NCBI GenBank assembly: GCA_947474705.1
Contig: CANJJS010000056.1
Location: 1-32,217 of the forward strand
From: Acetobacteraceae bacterium
GTDB taxonomy: Bacteria > Pseudomonadota > Alphaproteobacteria > Acetobacterales > Acetobacteraceae
Length of the DNA stretch: 32,217 nt
Direction of reading: 5' to 3'
Part shown: piece after piece, positions 18,764-27,199 of the stretch
Layout: the number at the start of each line of letters is the position of its first letter
Position numbering within the stretch: the stretch's first letter is position 1
Made by a program: the position numbers and the translations under genes
The notes under the pieces: model-generated
Databases searched by the model: none
What the model saw: the letters and a program-made list of their open reading frames with translations, nothing else
Told to the model about the DNA's origin: nothing

Positions 18764-20412
18764 TCCGCTTTCCCTCCCCGGTGGGAGAACGCCGTTTCCG
18801 CGCTGGTCACGAATTCCAGCAGGCAGGTGTGGCCGTCCTCGTTTTTCCGTTTCGCGCGCAGGATGGCGTTGGCGACCTCGTTCGGGTCGGAGACGCGCTC
18901 GCTCCAGGCGCCAAGGTCCTTGGCGACACCGGCGAAATTGCCGCCGAGATCGCGCGCCTTGTGCATATCGTGCGACAGTTTCATGTGCGGAATTTCGATC
19001 GCCATCGTGTTGTTGTTCAGCACGATGGTGGTCGAGGGAATGCCGCAGCGCACCGCCGTCTCGATGTCGAGCCCGGTCATGCCGAAGGCGGCGTCGCCCA
19101 TGAAGTTGACGCAGAATTTATCCGGCGCCGCGACCTTCGCGCCGATCGCCAGACCGAGCCCCGTGCCCAACTGATGCGATTTGCCCCAGCCGAGATAGCC
19201 GCGCGGCGTCGTCGCCACATAGAACGGCAATAACTGGTCGCGCGGACTGCCGGAATCGTGGGTCACGATCGCGGCCGCCGGATCGATCACCCGCGTGAAC
19301 TCGTTCATCACGTGATACGGCGTGATCGGCGATTCCTTCGATGTCAGCTTCGCTTCCCAGCGTTTCATCCAGGCCGCGCGTTCCGCCGCCAGTTCGACGG
19401 CGGGGGAACGATTGGTCAGCTTGCCGCCGAGCCGGTCCTTCACCGCCTCGATCACCGCCGCCAGGGTCAGGCGGGCATCGCCCAACAGCGCCAGTTCCGT
19501 ATCGTAGGATTTGTGCAAATCGCGCGTGTCATTGGTCGCGTGAATGATCCGCATGCCCTTGGGGATCGGCGGGGTCGTCAGCGGATGGCGATTCAGGCCG
19601 GTGCCAATACCGAAGATCAGATCGGCCTTGGTATAGAGAAAAAACCGGCCGGGACCGGTGAAGGTGTTGCCACCGGAGCCCAACGCCAAAGCATGATTTT
19701 CCGGAAACGCGCTCTTGCCGTCGACCGTGGTCATCACCGGCGCCTGTAACAGCTCCGCCAGTTGCACCAGTTCGTCGGAGGCTTCCGCGTACAACACGCC
19801 CTGACCCGCGAGGATCATCGGATTGGCGGCGGCCAGCAGCAGCTTCGCGGCCTCGTCCGCGTCGCGCGGATCGGGGCCGGAGACGCTGGCCCGCTTCGGC
19901 GTGTAATTCAACACATCCGTGCCGATGTCGGCGTCGACCAGGTCGCGCGGCACTTCCACCATGACCGGCCCAACCCGGCCATTTTTCAGCGCGTTGAAAG
20001 CGCGGCGCATGACATCGGCGGTGGACCCGGGGGTGCGAATTTCCTCGACCTGCTTGGTCACCGAGGCATAGGTCCGGTGCGACGAAAAGGTCGGGAAAAT
20101 CTGCGACTGATCGACGGCCTGCGCCAGCGGCAGATACAGAACCGGCACGCTGTCGGAAAAAGTCGTGGCGATGCCCGGAAACGCGTTCTCCGAGCCCGGC
20201 CCATATTGCATCGCGAACACACCGGGCGGCTTGCCGTTGGTGACGCGGGCATAGCCGTCGGCCATGTCGACGCCGACACGCTCCTGCCGGCAGATCACGG
20301 GCCGGATACCGCCAGCGACGGCGTTCTCGATGATGGACGTCGTGGGGAAGCAGAACAGCGTGTTCACGCCCTCCCGCTTCAGGATTTCGACTATGGCGTC
20401 GGAGGCTTTCAT
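18760..20412 (-). CDS. Thiamine diphosphate-dependent enzyme (acetolactate synthase/decarboxylase superfamily)
   Basis: The 550-residue protein has the three-domain layout of the ALS/benzoylformate decarboxylase superfamily. The catalytic glutamate that activates ThDP is in ICRQERVGVDMADGYAR (E44). The central domain contains PMILAGQGVLYAEA. The diphosphate/Mg2+ motif runs from GDA (439-441) through GLDIETAVRCGIP to NNN (466-468), with alanine in place of the usual third glycine. There is no sign that it is a true acetolactate synthase: no small subunit follows, and a coupled crotonase-fold gene does. GGGAG eight bases before the ATG supports the start. Substrate unknown; a 2-keto acid or acyl-CoA-related carboligation or decarboxylation is plausible. 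Confidence 0.85.
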   Translation of the reverse strand: MKASDAIVEILKREGVNTLFCFPTTSIIENAVAGGIRPVICRQERVGVDMADGYARVTNGKPPGVFAMQYGPGSENAFPGIATTFSDSVPVLYLPLAQAVDQSQIFPTFSSHRTYASVTKQVEEIRTPGSTADVMRRAFNALKNGRVGPVMVEVPRDLVDADIGTDVLNYTPKRASVSGPDPRDADEAAKLLLAAANPMILAGQGVLYAEASDELVQLAELLQAPVMTTVDGKSAFPENHALALGSGGNTFTGPGRFFLYTKADLIFGIGTGLNRHPLTTPPIPKGMRIIHATNDTRDLHKSYDTELALLGDARLTLAAVIEAVKDRLGGKLTNRSPAVELAAERAAWMKRWEAKLTSKESPITPYHVMNEFTRVIDPAAAIVTHDSGSPRDQLLPFYVATTPRGYLGWGKSHQLGTGLGLAIGAKVAAPDKFCVNFMGDAAFGMTGLDIETAVRCGIPSTTIVLNNNTMAIEIPHMKLSHDMHKARDLGGNFAGVAKDLGAWSERVSDPNEVANAILRAKRKNEDGHTCLLEFVTSAETAFSHRGGKAE

Positions 20413-20597
20413 AGGGACGCTCCCGTTGGGGGGTGGATTTGACGGGATGGTAGAGCATGTTGGGGCGGCGGGCGCCAGACGGAGGCGGTGAGCACAATCC
20501 GATCGACGGCGCCTGGGAACCGGCTCGGAGTCCGGCGGAACGGCGGCATTGAACCCGGCCGGACGGAAATTTCATGAATTGGCCCCGCACCGGCCGG

Positions 20598-20855
20598 TCA
20601 TGGTCCAAACGACCAGGTCAACCGTTCGATTTGTTGAAAGTCGATCTCTCCGCCATCGGCGAACTGAATATGCCTCGATGCCGGCGCCGAACAGTCGATC
20701 TCGGACCCGAACGGAACCGCGCCACCGGGATTGTCGAGCGATATTGTCCAATGCCCGGCGCCGTCGACATGGATTGTATCGGTCCAGGCGCCGGTTCCCC
20801 CTTCGAAATGGTCGTGGCCGCCGCCCATGGCCACCACGAACAAATCCGCCCCCAC
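20598..20855 (-). pseudogene. C-terminal remnant of an RTX calcium-binding/secreted protein
   Basis: The open frame of about 85 residues reads like the last part of an RTX protein: GADLFVVAMGGGHDHFEGG is a worn glycine/aspartate repeat, followed by WTDTIHVDG, HWTISLD, an HIQFADGGEIDF strand and the end motif IERLTW, the usual close of the RTX C-terminal secretion region. The natural C-terminus is kept, while the N-terminal bulk is missing; the frame is closed by TGA about 19 codons before a GTG at 20855, so no intact start is evident. It sits directly downstream, same strand, of a worn type I secretion ATPase, its natural export partner. The call is by pattern recognition. Confidence 0.6.
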
Positions 20856-20892
20856 GCCGCCGTGCTGGCGCGCGGCAGCACGATGGGGAGGG

Positions 20893-21318
20893 TCACGGAC
20901 AGGCCTCGTTCAGCGAGAAAACCGGGACACGGACCAGCGGCGTCTTGCCGGTGGCGAGTCTTGGGACTGAGACTTCGACTTGCCCATCCCGCAAATTCAG
21001 CACCCGGTCGGCGATCCGGATGTGGCTGGGTCTGTGAGGCGCCATGAGAATCGTGACATGCCCGCGGCGGGCCGCGACGATCTCGCCGAATGCCGCGGCG
21101 GAGGCGTCGTCCAGACCGGACACCGGTTCCTCCAGCAGCGGGATCGGCGCGGGCCTCCGCAAGGCGCGCGTCCGCGCGATCCGGCGCTTGCGTTCGGAGC
21201 TTTCCATTTTTCCGGCACTGCCGCCGTTTTCCGTGGTTTTGACGGACCGAATGTCGACAATACCAGCTGAAGCGGTCTCGGTCCGGCTACCGCCACGCCG
21301 GGCTTGAACGCTATTCAT
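20893..21318 (-). pseudogene. Decayed ABC-transporter ATPase fragment (type I secretion-like)
   Basis: The 141-residue frame matches only the C-terminal half of an ABC nucleotide-binding domain. RKRRIARTRALRRPAP is followed by a worn Walker B (PIPLLEEP, where LLLDEP is expected), the D-loop SGLDD, a VTILMAPHRPS segment with the H-loop histidine, and IADRVLNLRDGQVEV. The LSGGQ signature is lost (SAGKMESSE in its place), and Walker A and the membrane domain are absent. The strand order VTILMAPHRPS-IRIADRVL is typical of PrtD/HlyB-type exporters. It is followed 37 bases later by an RTX C-terminal fragment. I judge it non-functional although the frame is still open. Confidence 0.7.
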
Positions 21319-21435
21319 AATTTTTACGCTCCGGGCCTGTCGTTCGATGTTCTCGCGGCGAACGATCGATCAACCGGAATGGATTGCAACGCAGCCGCAA
21401 CAGGAGACGATTCGATCGCCCAGCGCCCCCCGCGT

Positions 21436-23559
21436 TCACATCCGATGGATCGCCGCCAGCACCCGATCCGGAGTCATGGGAAGATCCCGGACCCGGACAC
21501 CGATCGCATCGAACACCGCATTCGCGATCGCCGCGGCCGTTGGCCCGGCGACCGCTTCGCCGACACCCAGAGACGGTTGATCCGGCCGGTCGATGACGAT
21601 CGTCTCCACGGATGGTGCTTCGGAGAAACGCAGGATCGGATAGGTCTCCCAGGACCGCGATTCAACGCGGGTTCGGTCGAACCGCACCATTTCCTTCATC
21701 GCGAAGCTCATGGCCTGAACGACACCGCCCTCAACCTGATTGGCGATACCATCCGGATTGATCGCGCGGCCGCAATCGACGGCCGCGACGACCCGCGTGA
21801 CCCGGATCGTCTCGCCGGCTTCGACCTCGGCGACAACCGCGGCATAGCTGGCCTCGTTGCTGTAGCGAGCAAAGCCCAGGCCCAGGCCACGCGACCCATC
21901 GCGCGCCCGTCCCGCGAGCATTCCGGCACGATCGCGCGCCGCCTCGATGACCGCGATGGCCCGTGCGTCGGACAGATGCCGGAGCCGCAGTTCGATCTGA
22001 TCGAGCCGGGACGCATGAGCCAGTTCGTCCATGAAACATTCGATCGCGAAGGTGTTCAGGAAGGCGCCGATCGCGCGCAAGGTCCCGGTGCGTATGGGCA
22101 GCCGCTCCAGTACATGATGCACAACGCTTTGATTGGCGAAGTCGTACAGCGGCAACGCGTTGCGCTGACTGGCCGGCTTGCCCCCGGGCAGCGCGTCGAT
22201 GCCCGCGGGCTGCGCGAACGGGGGATCGATGTGCCACGCCGCCAGCAGCGACGGGGTGGCCTGCAGGCCGGGACGCATGATGTGCGGGTTACTCCACAAT
22301 TCATGCCGCCAGGCGGTAATACGCCCGTCATCGCCGGTGGCGCCCGCCATCCCGACGACCATGGCCGGTCCATAGGGCGACCAACTCAGATCGTCCTCGT
22401 GCGACCATTGTAGCCGGACGGGATGCCCCTCGACGGCCCGCGCGAGCAGCACGGCATCGAGCGCCGCATCGTCCGCGCCGTTGTGGCCGTAACACCCCGC
22501 GCCCTGCACGTGATGGATGACGATGGCGTCGGGCGCGATACCCAACGTCGCGGCGATATCTTTCCGGGTCGGGTGGATCGACTGGCTCTGGCTCCAAACC
22601 TCGATCTCGCCGTCCCGCGCGCGCGCCACGGCGCAGGGCGGCCCGACCGAGGCATGGGCCAGGAACGGACGAGAATAGACGGCCTCGACGCTCCCCGCCG
22701 GCGCCCCTGTCATGTCCCCCGTCTCGCGCAACACCTGGGCTTTCGACGGCAGCGCGCGCAAATACGCCGGCATGGCTTCGACATCCGGCAGGTCAGCGGT
22801 TTCGCGCCACGTCACGCATCGGGCGAGCGCCGCGGCGGCGGCCACCGCCTGCTCCTCCCGGACGGCGACAACGCCGAGAAAGCGTCCATTCCGCACCACG
22901 ACGCGCACGCCCGGCATGGCCTCGACCGGCGCGGGGTCGAATGTCTCGATCTCCGCGCGATAGGACGGCGGCCGGACAGCCCGCCCATGCAACATGCCGG
23001 GCAGGTCGAGGTCCTGCACATAAACGCCCTTCCCCATGACCTTGTCCGGCAGGTCCAGGCGCGGAAGCGGTTTGCCCACCAGCGTCAGTTGCTCCGGCCG
23101 CTTTGGCCTCGCCCGCCCATCGGCGTCGCGCGTCAGATCGACGTCGTCGCGGAGTTCCCAATAGGTCAGACTCTCATTGCTCGCACGACGGAAGATCGTG
23201 CCATCGCGTACCGCGAGTTCGTCGAGGTTCGCGCCAAGCCGCCAAGCTGCCGCCTCCAGAAACGCGAGACGCACCTCGGCGCCAACCTGGCGCAACGCGG
23301 CGCCACTCTGGGCCGTCGAGGTGCTGCCGGCCGTAACCCCCTCGTTGGGACTGCGCACCGTGTCGGCGGCGATCATGCGGATGCGGGCGTAATCCACATC
23401 CAGCTCCTCCGCCGCGATCTGCGCCAGGGCGGAGACGATGCCCTGCCCGATCTCAACCTTGCCGGTGCGCACTTCGACCACGCCATCAGGTTGAATTTCG
23501 ACCCACCGGTCGAGGCGGCGGTTGTTCGCCAGACTGGGGGGGAGGGCCACGGCTGTCAT
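21436..23559 (-). CDS. Molybdopterin-binding large subunit of a xanthine dehydrogenase-family hydroxylase (isoquinoline oxidoreductase beta-like)
   Basis: The 707-residue protein belongs to the IorB-like branch of molybdenum hydroxylases, which hydroxylate N-heterocycles or oxidise aldehydes. The N-terminal part has VEVRTGKVEIGQGIVSALAQIAAEELDVD. The cofactor-binding parts include HHVQGAGCYGHNGADDAA, TGTLRAIGAFLNTFAIECFMDELA and, near the C-terminus, GVGEAVAGP with the catalytic glutamate E668. It lacks a Tat-type leader, unlike many periplasmic relatives. The ATG at 23559 overlaps the iron-sulfur subunit's stop by four bases; the frame upstream is open but overlaps that gene. No FAD or cytochrome subunit gene is adjacent, so the electron acceptor is unknown. 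The substrate cannot be deduced. Confidence 0.9.
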   Translation of the reverse strand: MTAVALPPSLANNRRLDRWVEIQPDGVVEVRTGKVEIGQGIVSALAQIAAEELDVDYARIRMIAADTVRSPNEGVTAGSTSTAQSGAALRQVGAEVRLAFLEAAAWRLGANLDELAVRDGTIFRRASNESLTYWELRDDVDLTRDADGRARPKRPEQLTLVGKPLPRLDLPDKVMGKGVYVQDLDLPGMLHGRAVRPPSYRAEIETFDPAPVEAMPGVRVVVRNGRFLGVVAVREEQAVAAAAALARCVTWRETADLPDVEAMPAYLRALPSKAQVLRETGDMTGAPAGSVEAVYSRPFLAHASVGPPCAVARARDGEIEVWSQSQSIHPTRKDIAATLGIAPDAIVIHHVQGAGCYGHNGADDAALDAVLLARAVEGHPVRLQWSHEDDLSWSPYGPAMVVGMAGATGDDGRITAWRHELWSNPHIMRPGLQATPSLLAAWHIDPPFAQPAGIDALPGGKPASQRNALPLYDFANQSVVHHVLERLPIRTGTLRAIGAFLNTFAIECFMDELAHASRLDQIELRLRHLSDARAIAVIEAARDRAGMLAGRARDGSRGLGLGFARYSNEASYAAVVAEVEAGETIRVTRVVAAVDCGRAINPDGIANQVEGGVVQAMSFAMKEMVRFDRTRVESRSWETYPILRFSEAPSVETIVIDRPDQPSLGVGEAVAGPTAAAIANAVFDAIGVRVRDLPMTPDRVLAAIHRM

Positions 23560-24044
23560 GCCAACCGCTCCCTGTTTTCGGACATTTGTTGGCTGGCGCG
23601 CCGGATCGCACGCCGGATGCGGTCGTAGGTGCCGCAGCGGCAGAGATGGAGGTCCAGCGCGGAGGCGATTTCGGCGTCGGAGGGCGCCGGGTTCCGGCCA
23701 AGCAGCGCGGCCGCGCCCATGATAAAGCCCGGAAGACAGTAGCCGCACTGCCCCGCCTGTTCGTCGATAAAGGCCTGTTGCAGCGGGTGCGGCGCCGCGC
23801 CGTCGCCCAGACCCTCAATCGTCGTGACGGACCTGCCTTCGGCCGCCGCAAGCGGGGTCGAGCAGGACTGAATGGCCTGCCCATCCAGCAGCACCGTGCA
23901 GCATCCGCACACGCCCTCGCCACAGCCGAACCGGTTGCCTTTCAGGTTCAGATCGTTGCGGAGGATGTAAATCAGAGGCGTGTCCGCATCCGCCGCGACC
24001 TCATGCCGCGCGCCATTGACGGTCAACCCGATGCTCTTGCTCAA
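23556..24044 (-). CDS. [2Fe-2S] small subunit of the molybdenum hydroxylase
   Basis: The 162-residue protein carries two [2Fe-2S] clusters that take electrons from the molybdenum site. The plant-ferredoxin type cluster uses C41, C46, C49 and C61 (CGEGVCGCC then SC); the second uses C100 and C103 (CGYC) and C135 and C137 (CRC). The family start aligns with a TTG at 24044, which has AGGGAG nine bases upstream; the open frame continues upstream to 24398, but that stretch has no homology and would overlap the divergent dioxygenase gene. The start is therefore probably TTG. It is the first gene of the two-gene unit. Confidence 0.9.
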   Translation of the reverse strand: MSKSIGLTVNGARHEVAADADTPLIYILRNDLNLKGNRFGCGEGVCGCCTVLLDGQAIQSCSTPLAAAEGRSVTTIEGLGDGAAPHPLQQAFIDEQAGQCGYCLPGFIMGAAALLGRNPAPSDAEIASALDLHLCRCGTYDRIRRAIRRASQQMSENRERLA

Positions 24045-24060
24045 CGGCGGACGCTCCCTG

Positions 24061-24076
24061 GGGGCGAAATTTCCCC
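24061..24076. promoter_or_regulatory. Near-palindrome upstream of the molybdenum hydroxylase genes
   Basis: GAAATTTC is flanked by G-rich and C-rich runs (GGGGC before it, CCCC after it) just upstream of the TTG start's ribosome site, in the 247-base divergent space shared with the dioxygenase gene. It could be an operator. The rest of this spacer shows no clear promoter. Confidence 0.25.
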
Positions 24077-24291
24077 TGACGCGGCCACACCGGCCGCCGG
24101 TTAAGGCGAGGATGGTCAAAGCAAGCGCCGCCGTCAAACCGGATTGGCCTGTCCGCGCGCCGGGCCATGGCCGGGTCGCTCGGGCCGGCTGGGAAGCCAC
24201 GCGCATGGGCTTGGGCCTTCCCCCGCGCCGATGTAGCCTGGGCGCCGAACGCGCAACGGCGCCGGCGGGCGCACGGCAGGGGGAAGCAAAC

Positions 24292-25257
24292 ATGGCACAC
24301 ACCGACACACAGGAAATACGGGAACTGGCCGCGATGCCTGGCGAACCAACCCATCGCGGATTCGAATCCCTTCGGCCGATCGGAACCATCGAGAGCAAGA
24401 TTTTCTCTCATATCGATCCGCGCCCGATCGTGCCCGCGCTTGGCGCCGAGATTTCCGGGATCGACCTGTCGCGGGCCGGCCCGGCGGCGCGCGAGGAACT
24501 CAAACAGGCGCTGGCGGATCGCAAGGTTCTCGTGTTTCCCGATCAGGACCTCTCGCCACACCAATACGCCGATTTCCTAAAGATCTTCGGCACGCCGGTG
24601 AAGGAAGACATCGCGGTGGACGAAAACCACCCGCCGGAAGTCGGCGCCATCCATACAAGGCCGAACGAGCAACAGCAGATCAATTACTGGCACATGGATC
24701 ATTCGTTCCGGGAATTGCCGACCCGCGTCCTTTCGCTCTACGCGAAGCTCCTGCCGCCCGCCGGCGGCGACACGTTATTCGCCAGCCTGTCGGCCGCCTA
24801 CGATGCGCTGTCCGACGAGATGAAGGAACGGATCGAAGGCCTGCACTGCGATCATCGCATGACGCCAACCCAGAACACGAAGCGCCGGTATACGAAAGAA
24901 CAAGCGGAGGCGATGGCGAACGCGCCGCCGATCGTTCATCCATTGGTGGCCCGCGATCCGGGAAATGGCCGGCCGTACCTGTTCGTTAACGTACCGATCT
25001 ATTGCCGCGGCATCTCCGAACTTCCAAACGCGGAGGGCGATGCGTTGCTGCGCAAGCTGTATCGCCACGTCCAGCGGCCGGAATTCCATTTCCGCCTGAT
25101 CTGGCGGCCGAATACCGTCGTCGTCTGGGAGAACAACCACACGCTCCACTATCCCGTGTCCGACTACTTCCCGCACGAACGCAAGCTCTGGCGTGGCGTG
25201 ATCGAGGCGACCGAGGCCGACAGACCCACGGCCGCCGGCCCGCGGGGACGGATTTAG
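24292..25257 (+). CDS. TauD/TfdA family Fe(II)/2-oxoglutarate-dependent dioxygenase
   Basis: The 321-residue enzyme would hydroxylate a small acid using O2 and 2-oxoglutarate. The iron ligands are H134 and D136 (YWHMDHSF) and H286 (NNHTLHYP); R297 and R301 (ERKLWRG) are placed as the 2-oxoglutarate-binding arginines of TauD. PALGAEISGIDLS and DRKVLVFPDQDL near residues 48-86 are the typical N-terminal block. About 40 extra residues precede it. The ATG at 24292 has AGGGGGAAG seven bases upstream. It is divergent from the molybdenum hydroxylase genes and may share their control. Members use taurine, 2,4-D, alkyl sulfates and others; nothing here selects one. Confidence 0.9.
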   Translation: MAHTDTQEIRELAAMPGEPTHRGFESLRPIGTIESKIFSHIDPRPIVPALGAEISGIDLSRAGPAAREELKQALADRKVLVFPDQDLSPHQYADFLKIFGTPVKEDIAVDENHPPEVGAIHTRPNEQQQINYWHMDHSFRELPTRVLSLYAKLLPPAGGDTLFASLSAAYDALSDEMKERIEGLHCDHRMTPTQNTKRRYTKEQAEAMANAPPIVHPLVARDPGNGRPYLFVNVPIYCRGISELPNAEGDALLRKLYRHVQRPEFHFRLIWRPNTVVVWENNHTLHYPVSDYFPHERKLWRGVIEATEADRPTAAGPRGRI

Positions 25258-25312
25258 CCGAGGTCAACACGCGGGCCGGAGTCAGGACGCGATGGCCCAG
25301 GGTCCGCCGGGT

Positions 25313-25328
25313 GGCGCCGGCCGGCGCC
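25313..25328. repeat. 16-base perfect GC palindrome
   Basis: GGCGCCGGCCGGCGCC is its own reverse complement and lies in the 115-base space between the convergent dioxygenase and binding-protein genes. It could help to end transcription, but there is no T-run. Confidence 0.35.
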
Positions 25329-25372
25329 GCTCCCGCGAGTGGCGTTCGTATACCCCAGCCAAACCCGGCGGT

Positions 25373-26932
25373 TCACACCCGCCGCACGTTCCAGAAAACC
25401 GGAAACGACGCGGATACGATGTCGCGAATGTCGGATCGGAGCGCCGCCGGCTGGAACATCTGGCCCAACGGCAGGAACGTCACGGCCTCCAGCGCGCGGG
25501 CCTGCACCTGGCGGGCGATCTGTTTCTGTTCGTCGACGGTCGATGCGTCGAACCAGGAGTCACGCAATTCCTCCACCCGCGCGTCGGTGGGCCAACCGAA
25601 CCAGGCTTTCGTGCCGTTGGCCCGCATGGGCAAATAGCTGCCCGGACCCGACGCGGTGAAACCGCTGGCCATCGAGACGAACGCGCTCCAGCCGCCTTTG
25701 TCCGGCGGGCCCTGATTGGCGCGCTTTTGCGTCATCGAACTCCAGTCCATGATCTGATAATCCACGTTTAAACCGGCGCTCTCGAACATCTGCCGGGCGA
25801 TCTGGCTCATTTGCGAGTAGGCGGCCTGGTCGCTGGGCGCCATCAGCACGACCGGCTCGCCCTTGTACCCCGCCTCGGCCAACAGACGGCGGGCAACGGC
25901 GGGGTCGCGTTTGGAGGTCAGGACCTCAAGGCCCGCGTCGTTGGCCATCGGCAACGTCGACGTGAAATAGCCCGTCGGCCACTTGCCGTATTCGGTCTGC
26001 TCGCCAACGACGGATTCGATGAAGGATTTTTGGTCGAGCACCGGCAGCAGCGCCCGCCGCACGCCCGGATTGTTAAACGGCGGCTGTAAATGGTTCAGCG
26101 CGAGGAAATACATCACGCCATTGGGATCGACGACCTTCACGGTCACACCCGGCGATTTCTTCAGCATGGGGCACAGATCGATCATCGGTTGTTCGATCCA
26201 ATCGACCTCGCCCTTTTGCAGCGCCGCGGCGGCGGTCGCGGGGTCGGGCTGCACGACCCACTCGATCCGTTCGAAATTCGCGACCTTCCCGCCGGCGTAA
26301 ACGCTCGGCCTGCCCTGGCGAGGCACATATTTATCAAAGCGAGCATACCCCGCTCCCACACCCGCCACCCAGTCCTGGGCCAAAAACCGATAGGGGCCGG
26401 ATCCCGTCGGGTCCTTGATCTGCTCGGAGGCCGGGGTGCTGGCGACCCGCTCTGGCATGATGAAACACTGCCGGGCGCCGAGACCGTAAAGCATGAGGCC
26501 GAACGGCTTTTTCAACCGAATGCGGAAGGAACGGTCATCAATCGTAACGATATCGTCTGTCTGCGCGAGGATTTTCTGTCCGAACGTGTCCCGGAGGGCC
26601 CACCGCTGGACCGATTTCACGCAGTCGCGCGCCAGCACCTTTTCGCCGTCGTGGAACGTCAGCCCGTCCCGCAGATGGAACGTCCAGGTCAGCTTGTCGG
26701 TCGATAACTCGTATCCCGCGCACATCTGCGGCTGAATGTCGTGATTTTCGTCGATCCCGAACAGCGTGTCGTAGACCATATAGGAGTGGATGTAGACGAT
26801 AATCGACGACGTCCACACGGGGTCGAGCGACATCAGGTTCGACTGCGGAATGTAGCGCAAGGGCCGCGCCCCGGCGGCGATGGCGGGCGCGGCCATCAAG
26901 GGGGCCGAGGCGAGCAAGGTTCTGCGGCGCAC
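25373..26932 (-). CDS. ABC transporter substrate-binding protein, family 5 (oligopeptide/nickel/opine type), Tat-exported
   Basis: The 519-residue protein is a family 5 solute-binding protein. It has a twin-arginine-like leader (RRRTLLASAPLMAAPAIAAGA, residues 2-22), the mature start LRYIPQSNLMSLDPVWT, YDTLFGID, LRDGLTFHDGEKV, the PTGSGPYRF hinge block, and YFLALNHLQPPFNNPGVRRALL. The GTG at 26932 is chosen because GGAGG stands seven bases upstream and the leader follows at once; the frame is open to 27028. No permease or ATPase gene is adjacent, so it is an orphan. Ligands of this family range from peptides to small organic compounds, so it may feed the nearby catabolic genes. It converges on the dioxygenase. 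Confidence 0.9.
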   Translation of the reverse strand: MRRRTLLASAPLMAAPAIAAGARPLRYIPQSNLMSLDPVWTSSIIVYIHSYMVYDTLFGIDENHDIQPQMCAGYELSTDKLTWTFHLRDGLTFHDGEKVLARDCVKSVQRWALRDTFGQKILAQTDDIVTIDDRSFRIRLKKPFGLMLYGLGARQCFIMPERVASTPASEQIKDPTGSGPYRFLAQDWVAGVGAGYARFDKYVPRQGRPSVYAGGKVANFERIEWVVQPDPATAAAALQKGEVDWIEQPMIDLCPMLKKSPGVTVKVVDPNGVMYFLALNHLQPPFNNPGVRRALLPVLDQKSFIESVVGEQTEYGKWPTGYFTSTLPMANDAGLEVLTSKRDPAVARRLLAEAGYKGEPVVLMAPSDQAAYSQMSQIARQMFESAGLNVDYQIMDWSSMTQKRANQGPPDKGGWSAFVSMASGFTASGPGSYLPMRANGTKAWFGWPTDARVEELRDSWFDASTVDEQKQIARQVQARALEAVTFLPLGQMFQPAALRSDIRDIVSASFPVFWNVRRV

Positions 26933-27123
26933 GATGTTTCCTCCGGGACTTTCAGACGAGCGGTGCCATCGAGCACAACCGCCGCGGTCCCGCCAGCCCA
27001 GGCCCAGGGCAAGGGGCGATCGCGCCACGATTCTGGATCATCCGCCCTCCTGACCGCCAGGTTCGGCCTCGAACAGCAGCCCGTTCCGCCGCATGTAAAC
27101 CCACCATTCGTGGGCGACGCAAC

Positions 27124-27141
27124 GCACATAATATCATGTGC
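27124..27141. promoter_or_regulatory. Inverted repeat upstream of the binding-protein gene
   Basis: GCACAT, spacer AATATC and ATGTGC form perfect 6-bp arms in an AT-rich spot about 190 bases upstream of the GTG start, on the side from which that gene is read. It could be an operator. Apart from this, the bases from 26933 to about 27200 show nothing I recognise. Confidence 0.3.
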
Positions 27142-27199
27142 CCCTGGTATGACGCCTGGCCTTGCGATCATTCCGGTCTCGGCGCGACATCCAGCACTA

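Noticed and set aside
24350-24375. GGATTCGAATCCC, resembling a tRNA T-arm
   Set aside because: It lies inside the dioxygenase coding frame and no acceptor, D or anticodon arm can be folded around it.
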